In this document: piece by piece, positions 17,602 through 30,222 of the stretch
Layout of the letters: the number at the start of each line of letters is the position of its first letter
How positions within the stretch are numbered: position 1 is the first letter of the stretch
Origin: Natronospirales bacterium
GTDB lineage: Bacteria > Pseudomonadota > Gammaproteobacteria > Natronospirales > JAIVGZ01
Length of the DNA stretch: 47,764 bases
Assembly: GCA_020201335.1 (NCBI GenBank)
Contig: JAIVGZ010000034.1
Location: forward strand, 1-47,764
Direction: 5' to 3'
The notes under the pieces: generated by a model
Databases searched by the model: none
Told to the model about the DNA's origin: nothing
Seen by the model: the letters and a program-made list of their open reading frames with translations, nothing else
Program-made: the position numbers and the translations under genes

Positions 17602-19230
17602 TCAGTGCAGCCCCAATACTCCCGGACCTTGCTCGAACACAATATCCACCGGGATGCCGGCCTCCTCCAGCCGGACAAGGTCGCGCTGCAAGTCGGTGCC
17701 AATTACGCCGCGTTCTGCGAGCAGCCGCCCGGCGCCGGCGTGGTCGCCGTCTCCCTGCAATACCAGTAACCTGTTCGCAAGCGCGCCGACAGCATCCTGC
17801 ATCCGCTCGAAGTCGACGCGGTAACGCCCATCGGGGTCGCGCGCGAACGCGCCGCGCTCAGCAAAAAAGTTGAACTGGATCATGTTCGCCCGCCCGTGCG
17901 CACTCGACGCGCCGAAGCGCACCGAGCGGAACAACCCGGCCATGAAAGTTACGTAGTGGTCGAGCAGCACGCCTTCATGCAGTTCGCCGCGCTCAAACAA
18001 CTGCGTGATCATGTACAGGCCCAACACGTCGGCTTTCGCCTCCTCCAGCGCACCCGCGTGCTCGCGCAATGCCTCGCGCACGGTCCGCTCGCCGTCCAGC
18101 GTGTTCTTGATGCCCAGGCCGTGGGCGACCTCGTGGAACATCACGTTCGAGAAAAACGCGTTGAAGGTCACGTTTCCACGCACATCCGACGCGACGAGTT
18201 GGTCGGCAATCGGGATGAGAATCTCGTCATACTTGGCGCGCATCGCATTGCGCAGCTGCAGGCGACGCGTACCCTGCTCGAGCTGCACCGTTTCATCGTT
18301 CGGAAGGTTGATCGCGATCGTTTTCGAGCCAGCGTTCGCGTCGCCGGCATAATAAACGGCGTCGTATGCATTCAGGTCGGCGTCGGTGCCCGGCGTTTCG
18401 GCCTTGTACGCGTCAGGTACCGGCAGGCCACGCTGCAATTCCGGCAGGAACGCCGCAAAGCGAGCCAGGCGCTCCGACCATTCGATGTCTTTTATCAGTA
18501 CGAAAGCTTCGAACGCCGCGCGGTAGCCGAACAGTCGGTCTTCATAATTCTCAATCGGCCCAATCACGACATCGATGCGGTTGTCACGCATCTGCATCCA
18601 CGCGATGTCGGACGCACGGTAGTCATCGCTCAACAACGCATCAGCGCGCGCCTCGAGGTAGCGCCTCAGCTCGGCGTCTTCGGCGAGTGCCGCAGCCTCA
18701 CGCAGCTTGCGCGCGGCGCGGTTGAGCTCCGTGCCATGCATCTGCGAATAAGGTACGAGTATCAAGTCGCCAGCATCGTTACGCCGCACGTACGAATAGA
18801 GCCCGTCTTTCCCTGGCTCATCCCAGGCCTCGAATTCCTCTACCGACATGTCGGCAGGATAGAAATTCGCGCCGAGCGGCTTCTCTCCGACGCCGGGTAC
18901 GAACGAACGGTTGCCGTCCAGGCGGTCCCACGGGCCGTAGTTGATGCGCGCGAACTCGCGCATCTCCGCTTCGTCGAGCGTTTCCAGCAACGCATCGCGG
19001 TCGCCGTACGCGTTGAACCAGAACAGGTCATCCATGATCTCCGCCGCTTCGATCAACAGAGCTACCATGCGCCGCTCCGCGTCGGTTAGCGCGGTAAGGT
19101 CGGCTTCCAAGCGGACCGGCGCGTAGATGTCTACGCGCTGGGCGGCGCCCTCGGCGGCAGGTTCCGGCCGTTCGCAGGCTGTGAGCGCTACGGTACACAA
19201 GGCAACAGTAATCAGGGTTCTTGTATGCAT
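17602..19230 (-). CDS. M49-like (dipeptidyl-peptidase III-related) zinc metallopeptidase lipoprotein
   Basis: MHTRTLITVALCTVALTACERPEPAAEG lipobox; MFHEVAHGLGIKNTLDG...HAGALEEAKADVLGLYMITQLFERG zinc-binding His/His and downstream Glu. Confidence 0.75.
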   Translation of the reverse strand: MHTRTLITVALCTVALTACERPEPAAEGAAQRVDIYAPVRLEADLTALTDAERRMVALLIEAAEIMDDLFWFNAYGDRDALLETLDEAEMREFARINYGPWDRLDGNRSFVPGVGEKPLGANFYPADMSVEEFEAWDEPGKDGLYSYVRRNDAGDLILVPYSQMHGTELNRAARKLREAAALAEDAELRRYLEARADALLSDDYRASDIAWMQMRDNRIDVVIGPIENYEDRLFGYRAAFEAFVLIKDIEWSERLARFAAFLPELQRGLPVPDAYKAETPGTDADLNAYDAVYYAGDANAGSKTIAINLPNDETVQLEQGTRRLQLRNAMRAKYDEILIPIADQLVASDVRGNVTFNAFFSNVMFHEVAHGLGIKNTLDGERTVREALREHAGALEEAKADVLGLYMITQLFERGELHEGVLLDHYVTFMAGLFRSVRFGASSAHGRANMIQFNFFAERGAFARDPDGRYRVDFERMQDAVGALANRLLVLQGDGDHAGAGRLLAERGVIGTDLQRDLVRLEEAGIPVDIVFEQGPGVLGLH

Positions 19231-19281
19231 CCGGGAAGCTCCAGGCACCGTGTCGGCCCTAGCATCGTACAATCCGGAGCG

Positions 19282-20691
19282 ATGCGCCTCAATCCGTATT
19301 CGATAACGGTGCTCGTCACCGCAGGTTTCTTGCTCGTCGCACTGCCGCTCGTAGTCGCGATTCTGTCCACCCATGCGCTGACCGGACAACTCGCGCGCAC
19401 TACCGCCGCCGCGTTCAGCGCCGGCGTGGCTTCCGCGCGCGACGCCCAGATCCTTCAGGAACAGATGACCGCCACCGAACGCAACGCGCGCCAGTACCAA
19501 ATCGTCGGCGACCCCGTGCTGATGATGCTGGTGCGTGACCGGCAGACCCGTATGCTGGACATCCTCGACCGGCTCGACGCTCACCTCGGCGAGCCGGCGC
19601 CGGAAGCCGCGGCATTGCGCAGTGGGCTGCCGGCGCTGGTGGATGCCCTCGCACTCGAGCGAGACACCGACCTGTCCGGCTTCGAACGCCTGCACCCGAG
19701 CGCGCGCGCGCTGTCGGCACGCGTCAACGAAGACATCGACGCAGCCGTGGTAGCCGGCATGCGCCAGGCCGAAGAGACACGGGAGATGCTGCTCGGGCAA
19801 ACGGCACTTTTGATTCCTCTCGCCGCGGTAATCGCTTTCATCTTCGTCGTGCTAATCGTGCGACCGATACGCGCGCTCGCGAAGGCGATCCGGCAGCTCG
19901 GGCACGGCGACCGCCAATCTCCGGTGCGCGTGTCCGGCCCAGCGGACTTTCGGCGCCTCGGTGCACAGCTTGAGTGGTTGCGCGTGCGTCTCGCCGAAGT
20001 CGAGCAGGAAAAGGCACGCTTCCTCCGTCACGTCTCGCACGAGTTGAAGACGCCGCTTGCCAACATCCGCGAGGGATCCGAGTTGCTGCTCGACGGCAGC
20101 GCCGGTGCGCTGGGCGCGCAGCAGGCAGAAATCGCGACCATCCTGCGCGACAACGGCGTCAGCCTGCAGACAAGTATTGAAAACCTGCTGAATTTCAATG
20201 CCTGGCAGGACCGCAACGCCCAGGTCGTGCGTACCGATGCCGACATCGGTACCATGCTTGAGCGCGCCTGCGACGCCCACCGCCTCGCAATCCAACGGAA
20301 CGCTATCCAGATGGTCGTTGCGCACGGGCCCGCGACCTGGTGGGTTGATGAGGAGAAGTTGCAGGTGCTGCTGGACAACCTGCTGTCGAATGCGGTCAAG
20401 TATTCGCCACAAGGCGGCACGATCCGGATCCAGATTCGCGCGGACGGAGACGCCGCGATCATAGATGTCGTCGACGACGGCCCCGGCGTCCCACCTGACG
20501 AGCGCGCGCGCATATTCGAGGCGTTCTTTCAGGGTAGTCGGCCGCAACAAGGCCACGTCAAGGGTACGGGCATCGGGCTGTCGGTCGTGCGCGAATGCGC
20601 GCGCATGCATGATGGCCACGCCGAGGTAATTACCGATGAGCGAGGAGGCGGACATTTCCGTGTCACCATTCCAGGCGCGCTGGGCGGTTAG
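19282..20691 (+). CDS. sensor histidine kinase, QseE/GlrK-like
   Basis: Two TM segments, HAMP, FLRHVSHELKTPLANIREGSELLLDG (H box), N/G boxes NLLSNAVKYSPQGG, GTGIGLSVVRECARMHDGHAEV; synteny with a lipoprotein and a sigma54 regulator. Confidence 0.9.
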   Translation: MRLNPYSITVLVTAGFLLVALPLVVAILSTHALTGQLARTTAAAFSAGVASARDAQILQEQMTATERNARQYQIVGDPVLMMLVRDRQTRMLDILDRLDAHLGEPAPEAAALRSGLPALVDALALERDTDLSGFERLHPSARALSARVNEDIDAAVVAGMRQAEETREMLLGQTALLIPLAAVIAFIFVVLIVRPIRALAKAIRQLGHGDRQSPVRVSGPADFRRLGAQLEWLRVRLAEVEQEKARFLRHVSHELKTPLANIREGSELLLDGSAGALGAQQAEIATILRDNGVSLQTSIENLLNFNAWQDRNAQVVRTDADIGTMLERACDAHRLAIQRNAIQMVVAHGPATWWVDEEKLQVLLDNLLSNAVKYSPQGGTIRIQIRADGDAAIIDVVDDGPGVPPDERARIFEAFFQGSRPQQGHVKGTGIGLSVVRECARMHDGHAEVITDERGGGHFRVTIPGALGG

Positions 20692-21179
20692 CCTGCTGTG
20701 CATCCTGCTCGGCGGCTGTGCGCTGCTGCCGACTGGCAAAGTCGCCACGCAGACCTCGTCCGAGGCTATGCTCGCGACGCTGCAAACTTTCGTCGCGGCG
20801 GACGCGGACACGAAGGCGGCGATTTTTTCTGAGGCAACGAGCGCCGCAGCGCTGACGCCCACTGCCGAGAACCGCCTGCGCGTCGCTTTGCTCCAAGGCT
20901 GGCCTGGCCACCGCTACAGCGCCCCGCGCGAGGCTTCCAACCGACTCGACGCGTTGATCGAGTCCGGCGAGCTCGACGCCGACGGCCAGGGCCTGGCGAG
21001 CGTGCTGCATCACTGGCTCGCACAGCGGGGAACCGACCAGCGGTTGCAGCGCTCATTGCGTGAGCGCATTGCGACCCTCGAGCGTGAGCTGGCCGAGACG
21101 CGCCGGCAACTGGATGCACTTGCGGAGCTCGAGCGTCTTACGACCCCTGTACGTGTACCCTGCAATCAGGAGAACGACG

Positions 21180-22544
<1,365 letters not shown>

Positions 22545-22598
22545 TCGTTCCGAATATCAGTCGCTTGCAGGTGTGCTGGCGTAGCGCGTCGTTGCGCG

Positions 22599-22618
22599 GC
22601 GACACATTGCCGTGTCGC
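22599..22618. promoter_or_regulatory. palindrome GCGACAC-ATTGCC-GTGTCGC, candidate enhancer site for the adjacent activator
   Basis: 7-bp perfect inverted arms, 6-nt spacer, about 50 bp upstream of the sigma54 -24 element. Confidence 0.4.
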
Positions 22619-22667
22619 GAACCTGCGTTTACCCCGCAGACCCCCGCGCTACAAGGACCCCGTTTGC

Positions 22668-22684
22668 TGGCACGCGCCTTGCAT
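22668..22684 (+). promoter_or_regulatory. sigma54 (-24/-12) promoter TGGCACGcgccTTGCAT
   Basis: Matches the TGGCACG-N4-TTGCW consensus with GG/GC spacing of 10 nt; predicted start near 22693. Confidence 0.85.
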
Positions 22685-22721
22685 CGTCATTCCCGGACCC
22701 TCATCCAACAAGGAGACAGGA

Positions 22722-22826
22722 ATGTTCGACGAACACGATGAAGACCAGATCCTCGCCGGTCTGTTCGCGGCGTTCTTCGCGCTGGCGTTAATCATGACGC
22801 CGGTCGCGGTCTTCGCCTCAGGCTGA
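22722..22826 (+). CDS. 34-aa small hydrophobic (single-TM) protein
   Basis: ATG at 22722 preceded by AAGGAGAC ribosome-binding site; MFDEHDEDQILAGLFAAFFALALIMTPVAVFASG*. Below the ORF-track length cut-off; downstream of a sigma54 promoter. Confidence 0.75.
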   Translation: MFDEHDEDQILAGLFAAFFALALIMTPVAVFASG

Positions 22827-22830
22827 AGCG

Positions 22831-24849
22831 TCAGTAGGCGAGCAGAGGCGCGATAACCAGCGACACGATCGCCATTACGTTGATCAGGATGTTCATCGAC
22901 GGGCCGGAGGTGTCCTTCAGCGGGTCACCGACGGTGTCGCCGACGACGTTCGCCTTGTGCGTGTCGGAACCCTTGCCGCCGAAATTCCCTTTCTCAACAT
23001 GCTTCTTCGCGTTGTCCCACGCACCGCCGGCGTTCGCCATCGTGAGCGCCAGCAGCACGCAACCAAGCAGCGCACCACCGAGCATGCCGCCAAGCGCCTC
23101 GGCACCAAGGCCGAAACCAACGACCACCGGACCGAGCACCGCCAGCGATGCCGGCAGTACCATCTTCTTCAGCGCTGCCCGCGTCGCGATGTCGACGCAA
23201 CGCACGGTGTCCGGCTTCGCGGTACCTTCGAGCAAGCCGGGGATCTCGCGGAACTGGCGCCGAATCTCCTTGATCATGTCGAAGGCAGCGTCGCCGACCG
23301 CGGTCATCGTGATTGCCGCGACCAGGAACGGGAAGATGCCACCGATGAACATGCCGACCAGTACATCGGGGTCGTTAATCTGAAGCGAGAACTCCGGAAT
23401 CCGGTGCGACACCTCTGCGATATACGCCGAGATGATCGCGAGCGCAGCGAGTGCGGCTGCGCCGATCGCAAAGCCCTTACCGATCGCAGCAGTCGTGTTG
23501 CCGAGTTCGTCGAGCGAGTCGGTGATCTGGCGCGTTTCCTTACCGAGGCCACCCATTTCCGCGATGCCGCCGGCGTTATCGGCCACCGGTCCATACGCGT
23601 CGATCGCCATCGTGATGCCGACCGTCGCGAGCATCCCGACCGCTGCGATGCCCACGCCGTACAGGCCGGTGAGCTTTGACGCGGTGTAGATGATGGCCGA
23701 AATGGTCAGCAACGGTACGACGACCGACTGCATACCGGTCGCCAAGCCGGCGATGATTACGGTCGCCGGACCCGTTTCACCGGCCGCTGCGATCTTCCGT
23801 ACCGGGCCACCCGAGGTGTAGTACTCGGTCGTCAGGCCGATGATGATGCCGCCGACCGCGCCTGCGAGCACCGACCACCAGATGTTGGCGCTGAGCCCCA
23901 TCCACTGGACAACGAAGTACGCGACGACGATGAAGATGATGGTCGTACTGAAGGTACCAATGCGCAGTGCGACCGCGGGTTCGCGGCCGGAGACCAGCTT
24001 CACGAGGATCACGCCGAATATCGAGCAAACCAGGCCCGCCGAGGACAGCAGCAACGGCAGCGCCATCGCCGAAGCGCGCAGCTCGTCGGTGACCACGGTG
24101 CTGCCGAGCAGAGACATCGTCGATGCAATTGCAATGGTCGCGATCATCGCGCCGCAATACGACTCGAAAATGTCGGAGCCCATGCCCGCGACATCGCCGA
24201 CGTTGTCGCCGACGTTGTCGGCAATCACGCCTGGGTTGCGCGGGTCATCCTCGGGGATACCGGCTTCGATCTTGCCGACAAGGTCCGCGCCGACGTCGGC
24301 GCTTTTCGTGAAGATACCGCCACCGACGCGCGAGAACAGCGCGACGACGGACGCGCCGACGCCGAAGCCGTGGATTTTCTCCGCGGTGTCAGGGTCAGTG
24401 CCGAAGAAGTAGTAGAGCGCGCCCAGACCGAGCAGGCCCATCGCGGCGAGCGTCAGGCCCATCACCGACCCACCGAAGAAGGCTACGGTCAGTGCCGTCG
24501 GCGCGCCCTTCGTGTTTGCGGCGACGGTTGTGCGCACGTTCGCCTTAGTCGCGGCATACATGCCGATCCAGCCCGCCAGAGCGGACGCCAGCGCACCGAC
24601 AATCGCGGCCACTGCGGTCATCCAGCCGAGCGGCGAGAGCCATATTGCGACGATGATCACGGCCAGGAACAGGGCCATGATGCTGTATTCGCGGCGCATG
24701 AAGGTCATCGCGCCGATGTGGATCTGTTCCGCGATTTCGGCGACGAGTCCGCTGCCAGCAGGATAGGAGGCGACCATGCGGTAAACGAGGAAGGCCGCAA
24801 TCAGACCGATGACGCCCATCAGGGGCGGCAGGAGATACAGGTTTTCCAT
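22831..24849 (-). CDS. hppA: membrane-bound (ion-translocating) inorganic pyrophosphatase
   Basis: [97 protein letters not shown]...[25 protein letters not shown]. Confidence 0.97.
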   Translation of the reverse strand: MENLYLLPPLMGVIGLIAAFLVYRMVASYPAGSGLVAEIAEQIHIGAMTFMRREYSIMALFLAVIIVAIWLSPLGWMTAVAAIVGALASALAGWIGMYAATKANVRTTVAANTKGAPTALTVAFFGGSVMGLTLAAMGLLGLGALYYFFGTDPDTAEKIHGFGVGASVVALFSRVGGGIFTKSADVGADLVGKIEAGIPEDDPRNPGVIADNVGDNVGDVAGMGSDIFESYCGAMIATIAIASTMSLLGSTVVTDELRASAMALPLLLSSAGLVCSIFGVILVKLVSGREPAVALRIGTFSTTIIFIVVAYFVVQWMGLSANIWWSVLAGAVGGIIIGLTTEYYTSGGPVRKIAAAGETGPATVIIAGLATGMQSVVVPLLTISAIIYTASKLTGLYGVGIAAVGMLATVGITMAIDAYGPVADNAGGIAEMGGLGKETRQITDSLDELGNTTAAIGKGFAIGAAALAALAIISAYIAEVSHRIPEFSLQINDPDVLVGMFIGGIFPFLVAAITMTAVGDAAFDMIKEIRRQFREIPGLLEGTAKPDTVRCVDIATRAALKKMVLPASLAVLGPVVVGFGLGAEALGGMLGGALLGCVLLALTMANAGGAWDNAKKHVEKGNFGGKGSDTHKANVVGDTVGDPLKDTSGPSMNILINVMAIVSLVIAPLLAY

Positions 24850-24885
24850 GTAAATCTCTCTTGTTTTGGGGCGGGGATTACGGGC

Positions 24886-24908
24886 GAGGATTGTACATTA
24901 CAATCCTC
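24886..24908. promoter_or_regulatory. perfect inverted repeat GAGGATTGTA-CAT-TACAATCCTC between divergent hppA and CDF genes
   Basis: 10-bp arms, 3-nt spacer, with TACAAT -10-like hexamers in both directions. Confidence 0.55.
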
Positions 24909-24913
24909 CGGAT

Positions 24914-25786
24914 ATGGGAATCCACCACACGCATTCGCACGCACCGCCGCGCGGCAGTTCCCGCGTATTGCTCGCCGCGGTAGGCATTACGGCGGGTTAC
25001 GCGCTGGTCGAGGCCATAGGCGGCTGGCTGTCTGGGTCGCTCGCCCTGTTGGCCGACGCTGGCCACATGGTTTCCGACGCGATGGCGCTGGGGCTGGCCG
25101 CTGGCGCGGCCATCGTCGCGCAACGGCCGGCGACCACGAGCCACACCTTCGGGCTAGGCCGCGTCGAGGTTGTCGCGGCCACCTTCAACGCGTTTTTCTT
25201 GCTCGGTGTCGTCGCCGCCGTCGCATGGGCGGCAATCGGCAGGCTGCAGAACCCGGTGCCGGTCTCGGGGGGCACGGTGTTGTTGATCGCGTCCGCGGGG
25301 CTCGTCATCAATGTCGTGGTCGCGTGGATGCTGTCGCGTGGCGTGCAGTCGCTGAACGTGCGCGCCGCATTCCTGCACGTGCTCGGCGACCTGCTCGGCT
25401 CCGTTGCGGCGCTGGTCAGCGGTGCTGTGATACTGCTTACCGGCTGGACGCCGATCGACCCACTGCTGTCGCTGTTCATCTGCGCGCTGATTGTGGTCTC
25501 GTGTATCCGCCTGCTGCGCGAAGCGCTGCACGTGGTGATGGAAGCCGTGCCGCGCGACTTGGAACTGGAAGAAGTTGGCCGCGCGATGGCGGCCGTCGAC
25601 GGCGTCCGTGAGGTCCACGACCTGCATATCTGGCAGGTCGCATCCGGGAGTGTGATGCTCACCGCGCACCTGATTATCGACTCCTACCGCGACTGGGATC
25701 GGACGCACCTCGCGGTCCGCGAAGTGCTTGAGCGGAATTTCGACATCACCCATGTGACGCTGCAGCCGGAAGCCTTGACGAAATAA
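24914..25786 (+). CDS. cation diffusion facilitator family transporter
   Basis: His-rich N terminus MGIHHTHSHAPP; GGWLSGSLALLADAGHMVSDAMALGLA; GWTPIDPLLSLFICALI; cytoplasmic domain VDGVREVHDLHIWQVASGSVMLTAHL. Confidence 0.95.
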   Translation: MGIHHTHSHAPPRGSSRVLLAAVGITAGYALVEAIGGWLSGSLALLADAGHMVSDAMALGLAAGAAIVAQRPATTSHTFGLGRVEVVAATFNAFFLLGVVAAVAWAAIGRLQNPVPVSGGTVLLIASAGLVINVVVAWMLSRGVQSLNVRAAFLHVLGDLLGSVAALVSGAVILLTGWTPIDPLLSLFICALIVVSCIRLLREALHVVMEAVPRDLELEEVGRAMAAVDGVREVHDLHIWQVASGSVMLTAHLIIDSYRDWDRTHLAVREVLERNFDITHVTLQPEALTK

Positions 25787-25789
25787 CGC

Positions 25790-28343
<2,554 letters not shown>

Positions 28344-28345
28344 CA

Positions 28346-28663
28346 GTGGTTGCGGAAGTCACCCCCGCAGAGCTCAAAGCGCGCCTGGATGGCGGCGAGC
28401 CGCCGCTGGTCGTGGATGTGCGCGACGAATGGGAGGTCGAAACGGCGCCCTTTCCCGGCGCGGTCCATATCGAGATGGCCGACCTGGCCGAGGCGCTGAA
28501 CACGCTGCCGCGCGACCGCGAGATAGTTGCGCTGTGCCACCATGGCGGCCGCAGCTTCACGGTCGCGATGATGCTCGAAAGCGCGGGCTTTCGGGCGACG
28601 AACCTTGAGGGCGGCATAGACGCCTGGGCGCGCACCGTTGACCCGTCGGTCCCGTCGTACTGA
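28346..28663 (+). CDS. rhodanese-like domain protein
   Basis: PLVVDVRDEWEVETAPFPGAVHIEMADL...EIVALCHHGGRSFTVAMMLESAGFRATNLEGGIDAWA; GTG start; Cys of active loop (CHHGGRS). Confidence 0.92.
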   Translation: MVAEVTPAELKARLDGGEPPLVVDVRDEWEVETAPFPGAVHIEMADLAEALNTLPRDREIVALCHHGGRSFTVAMMLESAGFRATNLEGGIDAWARTVDPSVPSY

Positions 28664-28800
28664 ACCGGACACTCCGGTCGCGATACCGGGAAACCGGGCA
28701 CCATCGTCTCTGCACAGAATTACCTAACGCGACTGATATCAGGAACTTGGGGATAGGTCGACTGTCTGGAACGGTTCTTGCTCCGGAGTTTTCCGGATGA

Positions 28801-28830
28801 TTGCTTCACCTGATGGTGTGGTGTTATAGT
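28801..28830 (+). promoter_or_regulatory. sigma70-like promoter TTGCTT-N18-TATAGT upstream of tolC
   Basis: Hexamers with 18-nt spacing, 45 bp before the tolC start. Confidence 0.4.
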
Positions 28831-28874
28831 ACACCGCAACACCCAAAACAACCGGTAAAAACGGCGGATAAACA

Positions 28875-30221
28875 ATGAAGATAATGCGAACCCTGACGGT
28901 CAGCCTGCTCGGACTCGGACTGGCCCTCCCTGCGCACGCGGAAGACCTCCTTACCGTCTACCAGGCCGCCGTGGAAAACGACCCGTTGATCCGCGAGGCG
29001 CTCGCCGAGCGCAACGCGCTGCGCGAAGCGCGGCCGCAGTCGCTGGCAGGCCTGCTCCCGGGCCTCGAGGCACGCGGCAGCCGCGAGGACACCACCCGCG
29101 ACGGCACGCAGATCAGCCTGCTACCGGACAACTCGCTGGCACTGGTCGATTTCGCGAGCGACACCGAGGTCACCGCATACAGCCTGGTGCTGAGCCAGCC
29201 GATTTTCCGCTGGGACCGCTGGGTCGCGCTGCGGCAGGCCGGCGACCGCGTCGCGCAGGCGGAGATCAACTACGAGGCCGCGCGCCAGCAACTGATCGTT
29301 CGCGTCGCCGAACGCTACTTCAATGTGTTGGCCGCGCAGGACAACCTTGATTTCGCCGCAGCGAACAAGGAAGCCATTTCACGGCAGCTCGACCAGGCGC
29401 GGCGCCGCTTCGAAGTCGGACTGATTGCGATTACCGACGTGCAGGAAGCGCAGGCTGCGTACGACACCGCGGTTGCCGACGAAATCGCGGCGACGCGGCA
29501 GTTGGCCGCCGCCCGCGAACAGCTGCGTGAGATCACCGGCGATTACTACCGCAATCTTGCGGGCCCCGCTACCGACCTGGCGCTGACGCCACCCGAGCCG
29601 GCGAACGAGAATGCGTGGGTAGAGCGCGCGTTAACCGACAACCTGACGCTGAATGCGCAACGCCTGAGCGTCGACATCGCGCGCAAGGAGATTGGCAGGG
29701 TCCGGGCAGGCCACTACCCGACCATCGACCTCAATGCGTCACGCGGACGGCGTGAGGCGACCGGTTCGAACCCGTTCGACACCAGCAATGTCGACACCGA
29801 GTTCCTGTCGCTGAACGTCGTCGTTCCAATCTTCTCCGGCGGCGCGACCCAATCGCGCGTGCGCGAATCCGCGTACCGGCACGAGGCGTCAAAGTCAGCG
29901 CTGGAGCGTGAGGCTCGCGCCACCGAGCGCACCGCACGCGATGCATACCTTGGTGTCCAGTCGGACATCAGCCGGGTGCGCGCGCTACGCCAGGCGCTTG
30001 AGTCCAACGCAACGGCGCTGCAGGCAACCGAAGCGGGCTTCGAAGTCGGTACCCGCACGACAGTCGATGTGTTGAATGCGCGCAGCCTCACCTTCCGTGC
30101 GCGCAACGAGCTCGCCCGCAGCCGTTACGACTACCTGCTGAACACGCTGCGTCTGAAGCAGGCTGCCGGCGCGCTGACTGAGCGGGATGTGCAGCAGGTT
30201 AACGCGCTGCTCGAAGACTGA
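28875..30221 (+). CDS. tolC: TolC family outer membrane protein
   Basis: Signal peptide, EDLLTVYQAAVENDPLIREALAERNALREARPQSLAGLLPGLEARG, AAYDTAVADEIAA, GFEVGTRTTVDVLNARSLTFRARNELARSRYDYLLNTLRLKQAAGAL. Confidence 0.95.
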   Translation: MKIMRTLTVSLLGLGLALPAHAEDLLTVYQAAVENDPLIREALAERNALREARPQSLAGLLPGLEARGSREDTTRDGTQISLLPDNSLALVDFASDTEVTAYSLVLSQPIFRWDRWVALRQAGDRVAQAEINYEAARQQLIVRVAERYFNVLAAQDNLDFAAANKEAISRQLDQARRRFEVGLIAITDVQEAQAAYDTAVADEIAATRQLAAAREQLREITGDYYRNLAGPATDLALTPPEPANENAWVERALTDNLTLNAQRLSVDIARKEIGRVRAGHYPTIDLNASRGRREATGSNPFDTSNVDTEFLSLNVVVPIFSGGATQSRVRESAYRHEASKSALEREARATERTARDAYLGVQSDISRVRALRQALESNATALQATEAGFEVGTRTTVDVLNARSLTFRARNELARSRYDYLLNTLRLKQAAGALTERDVQQVNALLED

Positions 30222-30222
30222 A

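Noticed and set aside
17896-19089. 397-aa plus-strand ORF
   Set aside because: Antisense of the M49-like peptidase gene; no recognisable motifs.
22599-22618. Reading the GCGACAC/GTGTCGC palindrome as a terminator of the glrR-like gene
   Set aside because: Only 7 bp of stem and no T-run after it on either strand; a regulatory site is more plausible.
24150-24230. Short tandem repeat cgacgttgtcgc in hppA
   Set aside because: It encodes the conserved [12 protein letters not shown] motif of membrane pyrophosphatases, so it is protein-constrained.
24370-25611. 413-aa plus-strand ORF across hppA 5' end and CDF gene
   Set aside because: Arg-rich shadow frame spanning the antisense of hppA and an alternate frame of the CDF gene, both of which are well supported.
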